Assembly (NCBI GenBank): GCA_003993805.1
Contig: RSEF01000001.1
Location: 62,418,518 to 62,482,517 of the forward strand
Source: Himantopus leucocephalus
Taxonomy: Eukaryota; Chordata; Aves; Charadriiformes; Recurvirostridae
DNA: 64,000 nucleotides
Direction of reading: 5' to 3'
The notes beneath the pieces were generated by a model. That model saw only the letters and a program-made list of their open reading frames with translations. It was not told the DNA's origin and searched no databases. Below are positions 13,501 to 24,582 of the stretch, piece after piece. Both the position numbers and the translations under genes were made by a program. Position 1 is the stretch's first letter. Every line of letters begins with the position of its first letter.

Positions 13501-16500
13501 TTTTCCCTTCTCCCTTCATAGCATATAGGCATCTCCCAGCCAGTCCTGTAGTTATCTTTGGCAGCAGCCTGATAAGATTAGGAAGTATTAGCCCCTTTAA
13601 AGTGGGCAACTTGAGGCAGTAAGTTAGAGAGGTCAAAAAATGCTGTTATTTCTGCATGCTCCAAATAAGATACTTTGGGGATCTGCATGTCTGCTTTCTC
13701 CTCTACTCCTGTCTTGGAACACGGCATTTTTATGGCATTTCATGTGCCTTGAACCAAAGGTTCTCTCCTCTCAGTTATGGAGTGATGACACCCTTCTTTT
13801 CTTCTGCAATCACAGTGCTTTTTTTTTTTTTTTTTTNTTTTTTTTTTCCCCTAGTATTTTTAATTTGCCAAGCCTCCTAGTCCTCAAAAACACTAGGAGG
13901 TTATGAGAGGCATGCAGGAGAAGAAAGGCCCATGGTGACCCACAGCTTGCGTCGGTACATCTGGACATCTAGATCTGTGACCTGCTTACAGCTATTCCTT
14001 CATCAGGGTTCAGTTCAGCTGGTAGAGTGAAGGGCAGCTGGTAGCATGTAACTAATACTGAGAATTAACCCACAGACCAATACATAATCTGCAGCATCTT
14101 ATTGGACATGGCACTGAATCCAGCAATGTAGTATTAAATGAATCTAATAGATGAATCTCTTTAGTATTTCCTCTACCCCTGTGCTCTCCCTCAAGCCATA
14201 TTTTGCCTCTCTGTTACCTATGTAAGTTCTTGTTTTCCTCAAGATGTAAAGTACTTTCTTCATAATGTTTATTTTATTTTATTTTGGAGGGGAACAGGGG
14301 CGAGAGCTTCTTGGCAAAATTTATGGATGAATTTGTAAGCACGTTGGAGGAGCTGGGAGGAGTTTCACAACTTAACCAGTCAACATTTTCAGTTGCTGAA
14401 ATTCTGCATCAACTCCATCTTGAGCTAACTTGCAACTTAAAATGGCTTGGCCATTCCAGAGAACAAGTTCAATGTAGAATGTTTTTGTTTGGGAAACAAT
14501 TTTTTTGTTCCATAAACAAGCATCTAAAAGCAGGCCCTTACAATGGCATATTAAGGGCAACCTTTGCTCTGAAGTTGAGTTGATAGTGATGCCAGTTACA
14601 CAGTCATTCCCCATTAGGAGGGGAACCTTTTGTTCTAAGTATACCTCTCAATTCATGCCTCTTGAAAAATGCCACCAGTCCAGAAAGATTTTTGCGCAGT
14701 ATTACATGTTAGGCTTCTCTAAACTATCAACAAAGTCATTTACCACAAGAAGGGGTCGCTAGTTCCTCATTTCTTTCCTGTGTGAAGCGTTTCAGCAGGT
14801 TAATTAGAAGTTGTGTTTGAAAGGGTTGTTCGGCTTACCTCTGCTAGCTTTGTCTTTCTCTGACTACCTCTGCCATGACTAATCCCCAGGGTGAAGTATC
14901 ATTCTGGGTGGAGAAGTGTAGGTGCCCTTCCTCTGGGACTGGGGAGAGGAAAGTGGGCGGTGTTGCTGCAGCACTTCTTGAGCTGTTGAATTCTTTTATG
15001 AATTAAGGCTTGTCCAAGTGAGGAGGTAGTCAGAGTAATTATTCATTTATGAAGTGGGTTGGGCTGTATGAGGAGAGGAGCGCTTTAACTCTGGCAGTAT
15101 GAACATCCCCGCAGGAATTTGTACTAGAATGTCTTCTACAAGTTTGTCTATCCATAGAAATCTACCAAAGAAGAGAGAAGGGTTGTTTCTTTTGTTTGGT
15201 GTTTACCTCCAAAGCTATGTGACTGCCAAAGCAGTTTTGGTCGCTGCTCACTCCTTGCCCCTGTGTAACTTCCACAGAACAAAGTCGCCGTGATGACCTG
15301 GAGAGCTTGGGCTACGTGCTTATGTATTTCAACCTGGGTTCGCTGCCCTGGCAGGGCCTCAAGGCTGCCACCAAGCGCCAAAAGTATGAGAGGATCAGCG
15401 AGAAAAAGATGTCAACGCCCATTGAGGTGCTCTGCAAAGGATACCCTTGTAAGTGCTCTGATCTTGATGGCTGTCTTTTCTGGTGCATGGCTTGCTCTCC
15501 TGCTGAAGCCCCATGGAGTCTGGAGTCCTGAAGGGCAATGCCCAGTACCCCCAGACCAGGATGTGGTGCTGACACCAGTGATGAGAAGGTTAAGAGACTG
15601 GTGGTGATACAGTTCTGGTTCAGAAGTGGGAAACATGTTTTTGTGGAGAGTTGAGCCTTAGTAAGGGCATGAGGGTGCTGAGAGGGATCTTTAGGACTTC
15701 AGAAACAGTCTGGAAGATGGGTAGGCAGTGAGGTGAGAAGGTGTGCTGAGGTGAGAAGGTGTGCTGATGATCCTGAGTTATTCTGGGTAATGAGGATGAG
15801 GGCCAACTGTAATGAATCCCAGAAATAACCAGGAAATGAAGTGGCAGGTGCAGTTCTATGTAGGTAAATGTGAAGTAATGTATGTGAGGGGAGAGTAGAA
15901 AGGCTTGGTCCTCTCCTCATGTCATATGCAGAATAGTAGGCTCTGAGCTGACCACTCACCAATGAGCTGTTGCAGTTACAATAGATGCTTCTGGGAAAGC
16001 ATCAACTTTGTGCTTAGTGGCTACTGAGGAAAGCGGATCAGGTGTTAGGAATTACTAGGAAAGAAAAAAACACAAACACTGTGCATAAAGCCATGGCCCA
16101 CTCGTACCTTGCATGCTCTGTGCAGCTCTGGTCCATCCCACTGTTCAGAAAGGATACAGCAGAACTGGAAGAAGGTCCAGGAAAGGGCCAAAAGGGTGAT
16201 CAGAGTTGAGGTGATTTCTATACAAACAACAAGTGAGTGGGCTGGAACACGGAAAAGAGGTGATTAGAGAGGTGATAGAAGTCTATGCTCTCTCTATGCC
16301 TCCAGAAGTTTGGATGAGAGTTGATTATTTGATAACCCCACTTCTTGTATTCGAAGAGAAACAAAGCTGGTTCCTGCCAGCTTCAGAACAAAATGATGTG
16401 GTTCTTCACACAGCCAGTAGCAGATGTGTGGAACTCCTTCCCAGAAGATGATGTGGATTCTTAAAGTTTACAGGAGTTCAAGGAGAGATTGGACAACTAC

Positions 16501-18623
16501 ATGGAAGAGAGATCCGCTGAGGGTTATTAAATAATTAGAGAGCACATCCAGATCAGGAAGTTCCCTGAGCTGAAAATAGGTGGGAACTGGGATAATGTCA
16601 ATATAAGTGTCAGACATGCTTGCCCTGGTCTTTGTCTTCTGTAGCTGTTTACTTCTGGCCAATGCTCAAGACGGGCTACTGGACTAGGAGGACCTCTGGC
16701 CTGGTCTGAACTGAGCACAACTAATCTTTCACAATTCACGTCCCTTCCTGTCTATGCTGCTGCTGTGAACTGCATTGGTCATCTTCACACCACGTAGGCC
16801 TGGCTTCCTAAAGCTCACATCTCCCTATTCCCTACATTCCTACTTGCCTTCAGCTGGCTCTGTGACTTGCTACCTCGTGCTTGAAGAAGCAGGCAGAAAA
16901 GAGAGATGCGTGAGCATTTCCTCTGGTAAAAATAGGGATGGGATCTTCTCAGCAGCCAAAGCACTGCAGCCGTCAGGCTCTGTTTTCATTACACAGCTCT
17001 GTGTGCTGTCCTGGTCCAGCACACTATGGCTGAAAGGCTGTGGTGGCTCTGTGGTGGGACCAGGGGGTTTGGATGGTGTTCAACAACCAGCTGTTCTCTG
17101 CTCCCTCCAGCTGAGTTCTCAACGTACCTCAACTTCTGCCGCTCACTGAGGTTTGATGATAAACCAGACTACTCGTACCTGCGGCAGCTTTTCCGCAACC
17201 TCTTCCACCGCCAAGGCTTCTCCTATGACTACGTCTTTGACTGGAACATGCTTAAATTTGTGAGTGTGTGGGGGGGAAAGGGCTGGAGGGACAGGGGTTG
17301 ATTCATATCATGGAGATGGGGGAGGAAAGTTGGAAACAGCCTGCCATCTGTACTTAGCCCTGGTGAGCTACTTGAGAAAGGGGACCAGGTAGAGTGAAAA
17401 GAGGCAGAGTAATTTGGTGGTGCTAACTGGGGGTATAGCTGCTATTGTGTCTGACGGAGCATGCGTGTCAATAGACCTATAGGTAGGTAGAGGTAATTTT
17501 TCAGGAGAGAACTATATTTGGAGGTGGGACACAGATGTGGACTGCAATAACAGCTGTAGTACTATAAGCTCTCTTCCCTGTTTCCTCATGGAAGAGAATG
17601 AGGCCCTCTCTGGGTGGAGTGGAAGATGGTGGGGGGCACTCGTGTTTTGGGGATGGAGCTCTGCTTTCATGGTGTGATGGAGCACTGTGTGTTTTCTGTC
17701 TGGGGCTGCTGCTGTCTTTCCTGCCTGACAGCCGTGCGCGACATGGGGGTTTCTCTCCTCCTCAGGGAGCAGCCCGGAACCCCGAGGATATGGATCGGGA
17801 GCGGCGAGAGCATGAGCGAGAAGAGAGGATGGGGCAACTCCGGGGGTCAGCCACACGAGCGCTGCCCCCCGGCCCGCCTGCTGGAGCCACTGCCAACCGT
17901 CTTCGCAATGTCACCGAGCCCATGGCCTCCACCCCCACCTCCCGAATCCAACAGTCCGGTGAGTGGGGTGGGAGAGCTGGGATAAGGTGCCACCCCTGTT
18001 GTTGGCTGGAAACAGAAACTATTGACTGGTAATTCGTGTCTCCACGTTTCTCTGCCCCAACAGGAAACACGTCCCCCAGAGCAATCTCAAGAGTGGACAG
18101 GGAGCGGAAGGTCAGCATGAGGTTACACCGAGGAGCTCCTGCCAACGTCTCCTCATCTGACCTCACAGGGCGGCAAGAAGTGTCACGGATTTCAGCATCA
18201 CAGGTGAGTTCCTGCTGCAATGTTCGTGGCCTTGGCCTGGGTGTCCCAGCAGGACTACAGGCCCCACAATGGTTTTTACCTGATCTACTGGAGCTGAAGT
18301 GAGCCTGAAGCTTATACAGTGTTGTGAGGGGAGTGGTACCAGGTTACACCTCGATTCTTTAGGTACGTGTTTTCTGGAGGCCATGCTCAGTACTGTCTTC
18401 TTACTCCACGCAAAGCAGAGCTAAACCTTCATCTGGTTGTCTTCCAGACCACAGTGGTTTGGAGAAGTGGAACAGTAAACTCTTGGGAGGGAGGATATCC
18501 TGAGAGAAGCATGCAGCTGCTCTGTTTTGGTATCCTTCATGCCTTTTTCTTCCTCTCCATTCCTTACCTATTATTCCTCTTCTCTTGTAGACAAGCGTGC
18601 CATTTGATCACCTTGGGAAGTGA
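1520..18623 (+). CDS. CSNK1E: Casein kinase 1 epsilon, complete CDS in nine exons
   Basis: Serine/threonine kinase of the CK1 family, acting in cytosol and nucleus. In vertebrates it phosphorylates PER proteins in the circadian clock and Dishevelled in Wnt signalling. Coding exons are 1520-1595, 7511-7621, 7784-7932, 8639-8867, 15278-15448, 17111-17259, 17766-17958, 18064-18203 and 18591-18623; they sum to 1251 nt, i.e. 416 residues plus stop, the length known for human CK1 epsilon. Visible motifs: glycine loop GSGSFGD, ATP lysine K38 (VAIK), catalytic HRDVKPDN with D128, DFG with D149, the CK1-specific SIN motif in place of APE, basic KRQK, and an autophosphorylated Ser/Thr-rich tail ending in HLGK. 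R178, the residue altered in the hamster tau mutant, is present. All introns are GT-AG. The start has a strong Kozak context (accATGg). CSNK1D is the close paralogue; the C-terminal tail and the TMEM184B-MAFF-PLA2G6 neighbourhood favour epsilon. Confidence 0.97.
2395..2830 (-). repeat. Degraded CR1-like LINE remnant
   Basis: The text around 2590-2650 (tttgaggtgtggcatttcca, then gggctacccttga) resembles the antisense of the conserved CR1 3' region. The copy is very diverged and no reading frame remains. Confidence 0.45.
5870..6080 (-). repeat. Degraded CR1-like LINE remnant
   Basis: The stretch with tatttgcagactgttgtcat and the following Pro/Ser-codon-like C/T-rich sequence resembles the antisense of old amniote CR1 3' regions. 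The assignment is by eye and uncertain. Confidence 0.4.
7511..7621 (+). CDS. CSNK1E: CSNK1E coding exon 2 (residues 26-62)
   Basis: 111 nt, phase 1 to phase 1. It encodes the segment containing the ATP-binding lysine K38 and the following helix region ([13 protein letters not shown]). The acceptor is AG at 7509-7510 and the donor GT at 7622. Residue 31 is Thr where human has Ser. Confidence 0.95.
7784..7932 (+). CDS. CSNK1E: CSNK1E coding exon 3 (residues 63-112)
   Basis: 149 nt encoding the hinge and helix D region ([16 protein letters not shown], then LLLADQM). It joins exon 2 through a split valine codon; donor GT at 7933. Confidence 0.95.
8639..8867 (+). CDS. CSNK1E: CSNK1E coding exon 4, catalytic loop (residues 113-188)
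   Basis: 229 nt holding the catalytic core: HRDVKPDN (D128, K130), DFG (D149), activation segment, R178 and SINTHLG. The exon ends one base into the codon for Glu189; donor GT at 8868. Confidence 0.96.
8935..9120. repeat. MIR-like ancient SINE remnant
   Basis: Phrases such as ggcaaataactgttatgcct and cactgcttagtacagtgggg resemble the 3' half of MIR-type amniote SINEs. Diverged; identified by eye only. Confidence 0.4.
12215..12340. repeat. MIR-like ancient SINE remnant
   Basis: The segment with ctcaaactgtaaaatgagat followed by a gtgagagtta stretch resembles the MIR tail region. Low confidence. Confidence 0.35.
13556..13640. repeat. MIR-like core fragment
   Basis: The phrase gtgggcaacttgaggcagta followed by agagaggtc resembles the MIR core, where a comparable gaggcacagagaggtt string is typical. 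Confidence 0.35.
15278..15448 (+). CDS. CSNK1E: CSNK1E coding exon 5 (residues 189-245)
   Basis: 171 nt encoding the helix F region ([13 protein letters not shown]) and the basic KRQK motif in the CK1 nuclear-localisation and substrate-recognition area. The exon ends after KGYP plus one base. Confidence 0.96.
15449..17110 (+). other. CSNK1E: CSNK1E intron 5
   Basis: A 1.66-kb intron, most of which reads as an old plus-strand CR1 LINE fragment (about 15.7-16.74 kb). Confidence 0.85.
15690..16740 (+). mobile_element. Old CR1 LINE fragment, plus strand
   Basis: Broken ORF2-like sequence and 3' phrases (ctggaagaaggtccaggaaa, gtgtggaactccttcccaga) match the layout of older CR1 families. All frames are interrupted. 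It lies in CSNK1E intron 5 in the same orientation as the gene. An 18-bp unit is tandemly duplicated at 15730-15765. Confidence 0.6.
17111..17259 (+). CDS. CSNK1E: CSNK1E coding exon 6 (residues 246-295)
   Basis: 149 nt encoding the end of the kinase domain, including [18 protein letters not shown], the CK1 C-lobe end and centrosome-localisation area. Ends exactly after LKF; donor GT at 17260. Confidence 0.96.
17766..17958 (+). CDS. CSNK1E: CSNK1E coding exon 7 (residues 296-359)
   Basis: 193 nt encoding the start of the regulatory tail: a charged [10 protein letters not shown] stretch, then Pro/Ala/Ser/Thr-rich sequence. In CK1 delta and epsilon this tail is autophosphorylated and inhibits the kinase. 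Confidence 0.96.
18064..18203 (+). CDS. CSNK1E: CSNK1E coding exon 8 (residues 360-406)
   Basis: 140 nt encoding the Ser/Arg-rich tail ([15 protein letters not shown], then [16 protein letters not shown]). Phase 1 entry, phase 0 exit; donor GT at 18204. Confidence 0.96.
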
Positions 18624-18656
18624 GGAGCAATTGCCACTGGACCAGTGTTTGCTTAG
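18591..18656 (+). CDS. CSNK1E: CSNK1E last coding exon and 3'UTR start (residues 407-416)
   Basis: The final ten codons end in HLGK with TGA at 18621-18623. The exon continues 33 nt beyond the stop to a good donor (gcttag|gtgagc, GT at 18657), implying one further 3'UTR exon. Confidence 0.92.
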
Positions 18657-19569
18657 GTGAGCCTATACTCGTGCCTGGGATCCCCCAAGGAGGGAATTGC
18701 TGGTATTAGGGATTAGGTTAAAGCTTTGCTGTTGCTGTGGGGGATTGGTATGTTTCCTTTCCCTTTGCCATACTTAGTATGTACATAGATAGTTTTTGGC
18801 TTCAGAGGAAAGAGTAAAGTTGGCTGCCAAAGCCTTGGGGGGATGGGTTATCTTGGGTGTGAAAGTAGCTTCCATTTCTCCAGGAGGGTAGGGAAGGTGG
18901 AGAAGGTACTGGGCTGGGGAGCCATTTCGTTAGTTCCTAATGAATGCTTTTCTGGCAGTGTGATAGTGTTGGGGAGGCGAGTACTGAGCGCGTAATCAAA
19001 TGTGCGAGACTTTGCAAGAGGCACTCGCTAGTTGTGCAGAGGAAACAACAGTAGCTGGACAAGGTAACTCCGAGGGGTGGCAGGAGTGTAGAAGAAAGGG
19101 CTGATTTGATTTGTTACACTCCAGTTGGCTTTGGAACTGCTGGGAAGAGCCTTTTCTTCTAATGTCCTCTTCTCTGTTTCTTTTTTCTCTTTCTAGTGTC
19201 TTCACTGTATTTTTCTTTTAAAAAACAAAAAACCCAAAAAACAAACAAAAAACTAAAAAAGACAAAAAAACAAACAAAAAAACCCCAACAGAATTTCTTT
19301 TTGCCAACGATGAGGAGTCGAGCTGTGCCCCCGCGCTGGCGTGAGCCGTTTCCGAGAGGGCCGCCTGCATCCCCCAGCGTGAGTGAGCGCCTCCGAGAAG
19401 CTGACGACGTGGGAGCCATGCGGGAACACCTCCGCTGCCCCCCCAGCCCTACTGCTGCCCCCACTGCCTACCCCCAGCTCCCTCTCCTGACTCTCTGCTC
19501 CTGGTTTTGGTTTCTCTCTTTCTTTTTTTTCTTCTTCTTTTTCTTGGATATTTTCTCCTGTTTTTTTTT

Positions 19570-19669
19570 NNNNNNNNNNNNNNNNNNNNNNNNNNNNNNN
19601 NNNNNNNNNNNNNNNNNNNNNNNNNNNNNNNNNNNNNNNNNNNNNNNNNNNNNNNNNNNNNNNNNNNNN
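19570..19669. other. Assembly gap, 100 N
   Basis: Exactly 100 N, a conventional placeholder for unknown length, preceded by a T-run and followed by GC-rich sequence inside the presumed CSNK1E 3'UTR. Confidence 0.98.
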
Positions 19670-20509
19670 CCCGGTGCAGCCCACACAACCCTCCCCCACA
19701 TCACCCTGATGCAGCCCACCCGATCTCCCCACGCGTGCACACGTGTTCCCTCCCCCTTCCCCCCGCCTCCCCGCCCCGGTACTATCGTGCTGCTCAGTGG
19801 CATTGGGTGAGTGTCACTGTCTGCAAGGGTGTGTTTGTCGCCATGCGGGCCGGGAGCACAGTAGACCCCCAGCAGGGTGGTGGGTACCAGGCTTGTGTTT
19901 GCTGTGCTTCCCCTGGTCCGGGCGGGATGGACTGCCAGGCACGGGGTGTAGGTGCGTGTGTTGCTGTGGTAGGTGTGTGAGGAGGCTGTCACTGTGCCCG
20001 TGTGCTCCTCTGTTGCAGGTGGGTTATGATCAGTCTTGTTTGGATGCTCACGGTGGCTTGACATTTCAGTTGCTCTGCGAGGGCTAATTCAGTCTTGGCG
20101 ACTGCAACGTGTAGTGGAAGGAGGGCTTTGGAAGAGCGTGTGCGTGACTGGGCTCCGATGAATTGTGATTCAGGAAAGGGGCTGGAGTGGTTTCAGGGAC
20201 AGCTCTATGAAAGCTGCCTGGAACACCACGAAGCTGTCAAGAGTGGGAGGAGGAGGAGTGGGAAATCTAGAGGAAATACTGAAGATGGTTACTCCTTAAA
20301 GAAAGTTTGAAACTGTTCTTGCCATGTAAGGAGCTCGAACAGAAGTAATCATTGAAGACATAGACAGGCTTCCCCAGAGAGAAGACTGTTTGCCTCGGTT
20401 GAAGAGAAAAATAGAAGTCATTGATCAATAATAGAGGGAAGGCTAACAGGATGAATAGAAATGTCTGTTTTCTATCCTGCAAGAAAAAGACAACAATCGA
20501 TGAAAATGT

Positions 20510-20515
20510 AATAAA
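20510..20515 (+). promoter_or_regulatory. CSNK1E: Candidate CSNK1E polyadenylation signal
   Basis: AATAAA in plus orientation about 1.3 kb into the terminal exon. It gives a 3'UTR of roughly the usual length for this gene, not counting the unknown gap. Confidence 0.5.
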
Positions 20516-20662
20516 GCATACATCCCACTAACAAGGACTTGGCTTTTTTAACACAATAGTTAACTGTTCCATTGAACTGGGTTGCTGGAAGTTACCCTTG
20601 AGTCTAAGAGCTTAGCAGCCTCCCTAAAAGGGACCAGAGATTTCTCTAGAAATGTTCATGTT

Positions 20663-20738
20663 ATTCGGGTTTCTAATACTAATATTCTAAATTCTATACT
20701 ATATTCTATACTATATTCTAATAATTCTATTCGGGTTT
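20663..20738. repeat. AT-rich tandem repeat bracketed by direct repeats
   Basis: Units of attctatactat recur between 20687 and 20730. The block is flanked by two copies of attcgggttt (20663-20672 and 20729-20738), consistent with local slippage duplication. Confidence 0.7.
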
Positions 20739-23700
20739 GTATTTGTGTGGTACTTCTGGAAAAAAATAAACTCTCACACTTTTAGGATGTTGTCTGAGTA
20801 CTGAACAATAGGGCTTTAGGGAGAGCTTTACTTATGGTGAAGGTATTCCAGAAAGGCGTACTTCATGCTTTTTTTCACCATTGTCCCCAAGAAAATGGGC
20901 TTCGAATCTGCTCTGGTCTAGTGGAGCAGTTTTTAAGTCGTTAATACCATCATTGTTATGGTTGTGCTGTAAACCTTAAGTGGCATGTATGCAGCAGGTG
21001 GCTACCTCTGCATCTGGAGCAGAAGTGATTTGGTCTTGCTGTAAAATGATCAGGAAAACCTTGCTACTGAAGTCAGTGTTTCTAACCAGTTCGGTGATGT
21101 GGGAAGATGTTTTTGTTTGTGTTCTGCCCGGGTCTCTACAATCAGTTCAGAGTGCTGAATGGGTTGTGTTTTGGAAATGTGTGGCAAGGGGAAGAACACC
21201 TCCCAGTCACTCAGCATCCCTTGTACTTTTACTTGTCTGTCTCCTTAGGACACGTGGCAGTTAGAAGGGGAAGGTTCTTAGACACTCATAAAGCTGATCA
21301 GAAAATAAAGTTCAGTGTGACTAGCTGGCTTGGCATAACGAAAGCATTCTGAGCTGGCTGGTTTCTAACGATTTGACAGAATCCAGCTAGAAATCCGCCT
21401 TGTTCTCTGTCAGCTTGTTTGCCTGTTAGCTGGTATCAGGCTGGGAGATGAGCTTTTGCGGTTTGCAGTTGTGGGATTAGGGTTCTTTTCTTCTTGTGCA
21501 TAAAGGGAGGATGGGTTATTGGTTGTGGTTTTTTTTTTTTTCACAACTCATGATTAAAATAACTTTAAAAAACACCTTCNCAAATGTCAGTCCATTTCTG
21601 TATCTTGTTCTACTGCTGACTTAAATCATCTAATAATCATCTTCTGACTTAAGACAACAACCTTTTAAGTTCCATGTGAGGGAACTTACCCTTCATCCCT
21701 CCTCCCCTCTTCTTTTGGGTCTGTGTTTAATTGGCTTATGTTTGCAGTGAGGGAGATGAGCCCTTGCCTACTCCTTCTAGCAGAAGTGCCTGTTTCATTT
21801 TCTAGCAGCTCAAAGGATATCTTTGAGCTCTTGCAGCAATGGCTGGTGAGAGCAGTGAATTCCTCGGGAGGTGTTTTTTATTTGGTCCTAGCTGCTTCAA
21901 GAGCCCAGTGTTGCATTGTTCAAAGTACTGAAGGTCGAGGTAAAATACGAAGTTGCAAATCAGACTTGTTGATTCTGAAGGACTGCTGCTGTGACTAGTT
22001 TTCACAGGTTTTTCAGGCTAAAATTGAGAAAACCAAGGTTATAAAGCAGCGGTGAGTGTACATATTGGGCTGGCTGCAGAATGAGGAGAATAGTACAGCC
22101 TCAGAGAGAAATTGCACTTAACCTTTGTACAGTAGAGCTTTCCTAGTACACGACTGCTGCTAGCTATCTGTGTAACAAAGCTGCTGTGTGTTTTTGAACA
22201 GCCAGGGCTGCGGGCAGAAGCTTTCCTCTGTTTTAGAGCTTGTGATTGATTGCACTCGTCGAGGCCCTGGAAAATTGAGGTGTTGTAGAGAATAGCATGG
22301 TGTTTGGGTTTTGTGTGTTGATGTGCCCATCTGTTCGCTTGAAGAGGCGTGTGTGTTGTGTGCTGTTCTCGCTTCTTCCCAAACTCTTTGGGGTTTGCTT
22401 TCTTGTGGTGGAAGAGCGGTTTCCTCCCAAGACATCACACCCTATCAGAAAGCTTGGGACTCTGAAAGTGGTTTGACACTGTGATAAGATGGATTAAAAC
22501 ACTTAGCTAAAATAACTGCAAAATACGATAGTGCTTGGACTGGAAACTTCCCTTTGAAAAGGTTTTTGGTGTTTGTTTTTTTCTTTCTCTTTTTTCTTTT
22601 TCCTTATGGACTACTTTGAGAGAGAGCAACTGGACTTGTTTTCAGAACAGCAATTCCCCACGAAGGTTTTGGAGATGAAATTCTGCCAGCTGAAGCAGTG
22701 AGCTGCAGCCACCCTCCAGGAGCTTCACCTCAGAGTCTTCCTCCTCTGGGAGGAGGCAGGGGACTGGAATACTTATAGCCAGGTTCTCTCTAGTTTTTAA
22801 AAATCATCTCAGACTCTGTGGGGTTTTTGTTTGTGACAGAGTATGTAAAATGTCTGGGAAGGCCACAGAGCAAACTGTCCAGGGAAAATGCAGTGTATAG
22901 GCAAGCTGCTCAGGAACTGTTCTGTATCTGGGTGTGACCGGGTCTTTATAGCCCCTCAGGGGCACAATGTACAGGAAACCTGAAGAGGGAAAGAACTTAG
23001 GTGCTCTACCTGCAGCATTGAATGTCCTTTAACCCATAGAGTACCTGGATATTTGTCTCCCCACCTTCAAGTCTGTCTCTGGATTGAAAGGATGGGAATA
23101 CTGCTATTATTTTCTGACAGTCACAGTGCCTGGGACTCTGATGATACTGAAAGGATCGGCTATTTGAGGACGTTGTATAATGGAGAATGATCAAGAACAT
23201 AGAGAGATGGTGTCATAGCCTCAGATTTTTTTTTTGTGTCTAACCTAAAAGCAGTCCTCTCTGCCTGGGTATGTTGTACATCTGGCCCCTGGTTGACTCT
23301 GTGGCAAAAAGGTAAAAAAAGGTCAGCAAAGAAAACGACTGCAACATGTTATCTAGTGCAGCAGGAAGGCTTTGAGAAGGAGATGAGATGAAATAATACC
23401 TTAAAAGCTGACCTTGCTGGCATGCTGTTCCCTCCCCAGGCTGTGCAATATGACATGGATGCTATTGGAGGCTGCTGAGCTGATTGCTTGGGAGCCTGCA
23501 GTTGCCTGGTCATCTCCAGCACAGATACAGCCCAGGGAGCAGCGTAAGTAGCTGTGCCTCTGTCCAGGTTACCTGAAATGAACCTGGACAAGCCAGTCAC
23601 CTGAAGAGGCAGATTAGAAGAGAGTGAGTTTCTCTTCATGGCTCATCACATCTTGTCTCCTTGTTGCCAGTTTTGCTAGGAAAGGGTGGTTAGTGGTGGG

Positions 23701-24033
23701 TGAAGCTATTTGTAGCTCATTGTCTCGTGGGAGCTGGGAGTGACCTCTCTCCTCCTCCTCCAAACTCCTCTGACTTTCATACTTTTTTTCCCATCCCAAT
23801 GGCTTTGTGACGACACTGATTTTTTACAGCAGAGTTTTAAGCCACATGTTATTCATATAAATTCCCATTTAGGCAACTTCATCCAACTGGGTAACTTAAT
23901 CTTACTGTGTCTGGAAAAATTGGGCTGAAGTTTTGTCTTTAAGCACACACCCTCCCAGGTGGATACTTGCTGTGCCTCATTCTGTGTAGAGAAAATGCAT
24001 TGCTGACTTCTGGGATAGAGAAAAGGATTTGGT

Positions 24034-24582
24034 CTCACCACTTTGGTGAGACCCCACCTGGTGTATTGTGTTCAGCTTTGGCGTCCTCAGCACAAGAAGG
24101 ACGTGGATGTGTTGGAGCGGGTCCAGAGGAGGGCCACGCAGATGATCAGAGGGCTGGAGTACCTCTCCTATGAAGACAGGCTGAGAGAATTGGGGTTGTT
24201 CAGTCTGGAGAAGAGAAGGCTCCAGGGAGACCTTATAGCGGCCTTCCAGTATCTGAAGGGCATCTACAGGAAAGCTGGAGAGGACTTTTGACAAGGGCAT
24301 GTAGTGAGAGGACAAGGGGTAATGGCTTCAAACTGGAAGAGGGTAGATTTAGATTAGATATTAGGAAGAAATTTTTCATTATGAGGGTGGTGAGGCACTG
24401 GAACAAGTTGCCCCGGGAAGTTGTGGATTTCCCATCCCTGGAAGTGTTCAAGGCCAGGCTAGATGAGGCTTTGAGCAACCTGGTCTAGTGGAAGGTGTCC
24501 CTGTGCAGGGCAGGGGGGTTGGAACTAGATGATCTTTAAGGTCCCTTCCAACCCAAACCATTCTATGATTCCATGATTTCAG
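24034..24582 (+). mobile_element. 5'-truncated CR1 LINE, plus strand
   Basis: The C-terminal end of the CR1 reverse transcriptase ORF is readable as protein at about 24043-24291 ([20 protein letters not shown], then [16 protein letters not shown]), with the frame broken afterwards. The element ends in the bird CR1 3' motif: ggtcccttccaacccaaacc, then attctatg and attccatg repeats. This is the best-preserved transposon in the window and is 5'-truncated, as usual for CR1. Confidence 0.9.

Larger units (their letters stand above)
8868..15277 (+). other. CSNK1E: CSNK1E intron 4
   Basis: A 6.4-kb intron, the largest within the CSNK1E CDS. It holds MIR-like remnants (near 8.94-9.12, 12.2-12.34 and 13.56-13.64 kb) and a poly-T run broken by a single N at 13837. 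No internal exon is apparent. Confidence 0.85.
19197..20530 (+). other. CSNK1E: CSNK1E terminal 3'UTR exon (with assembly gap)
   Basis: A pyrimidine-rich acceptor (tttctctttctag) ends at 19196 and matches the donor at 18657. The exon starts with a T-rich then strongly A-rich stretch and turns GC-rich at 19310-19500. A run of 100 N (19570-19669) interrupts it. The first strong polyadenylation signal is AATAAA at 20510-20515; another lies at about 20765. The 3' end is therefore inferred, and the missing sequence could be any length. Confidence 0.6.

Noticed and set aside
24043..24488. Open frames in the 24-kb CR1 as a host gene
   Set aside because: They are remnants of the CR1 reverse transcriptase C terminus with broken frame and a CR1 3' end.
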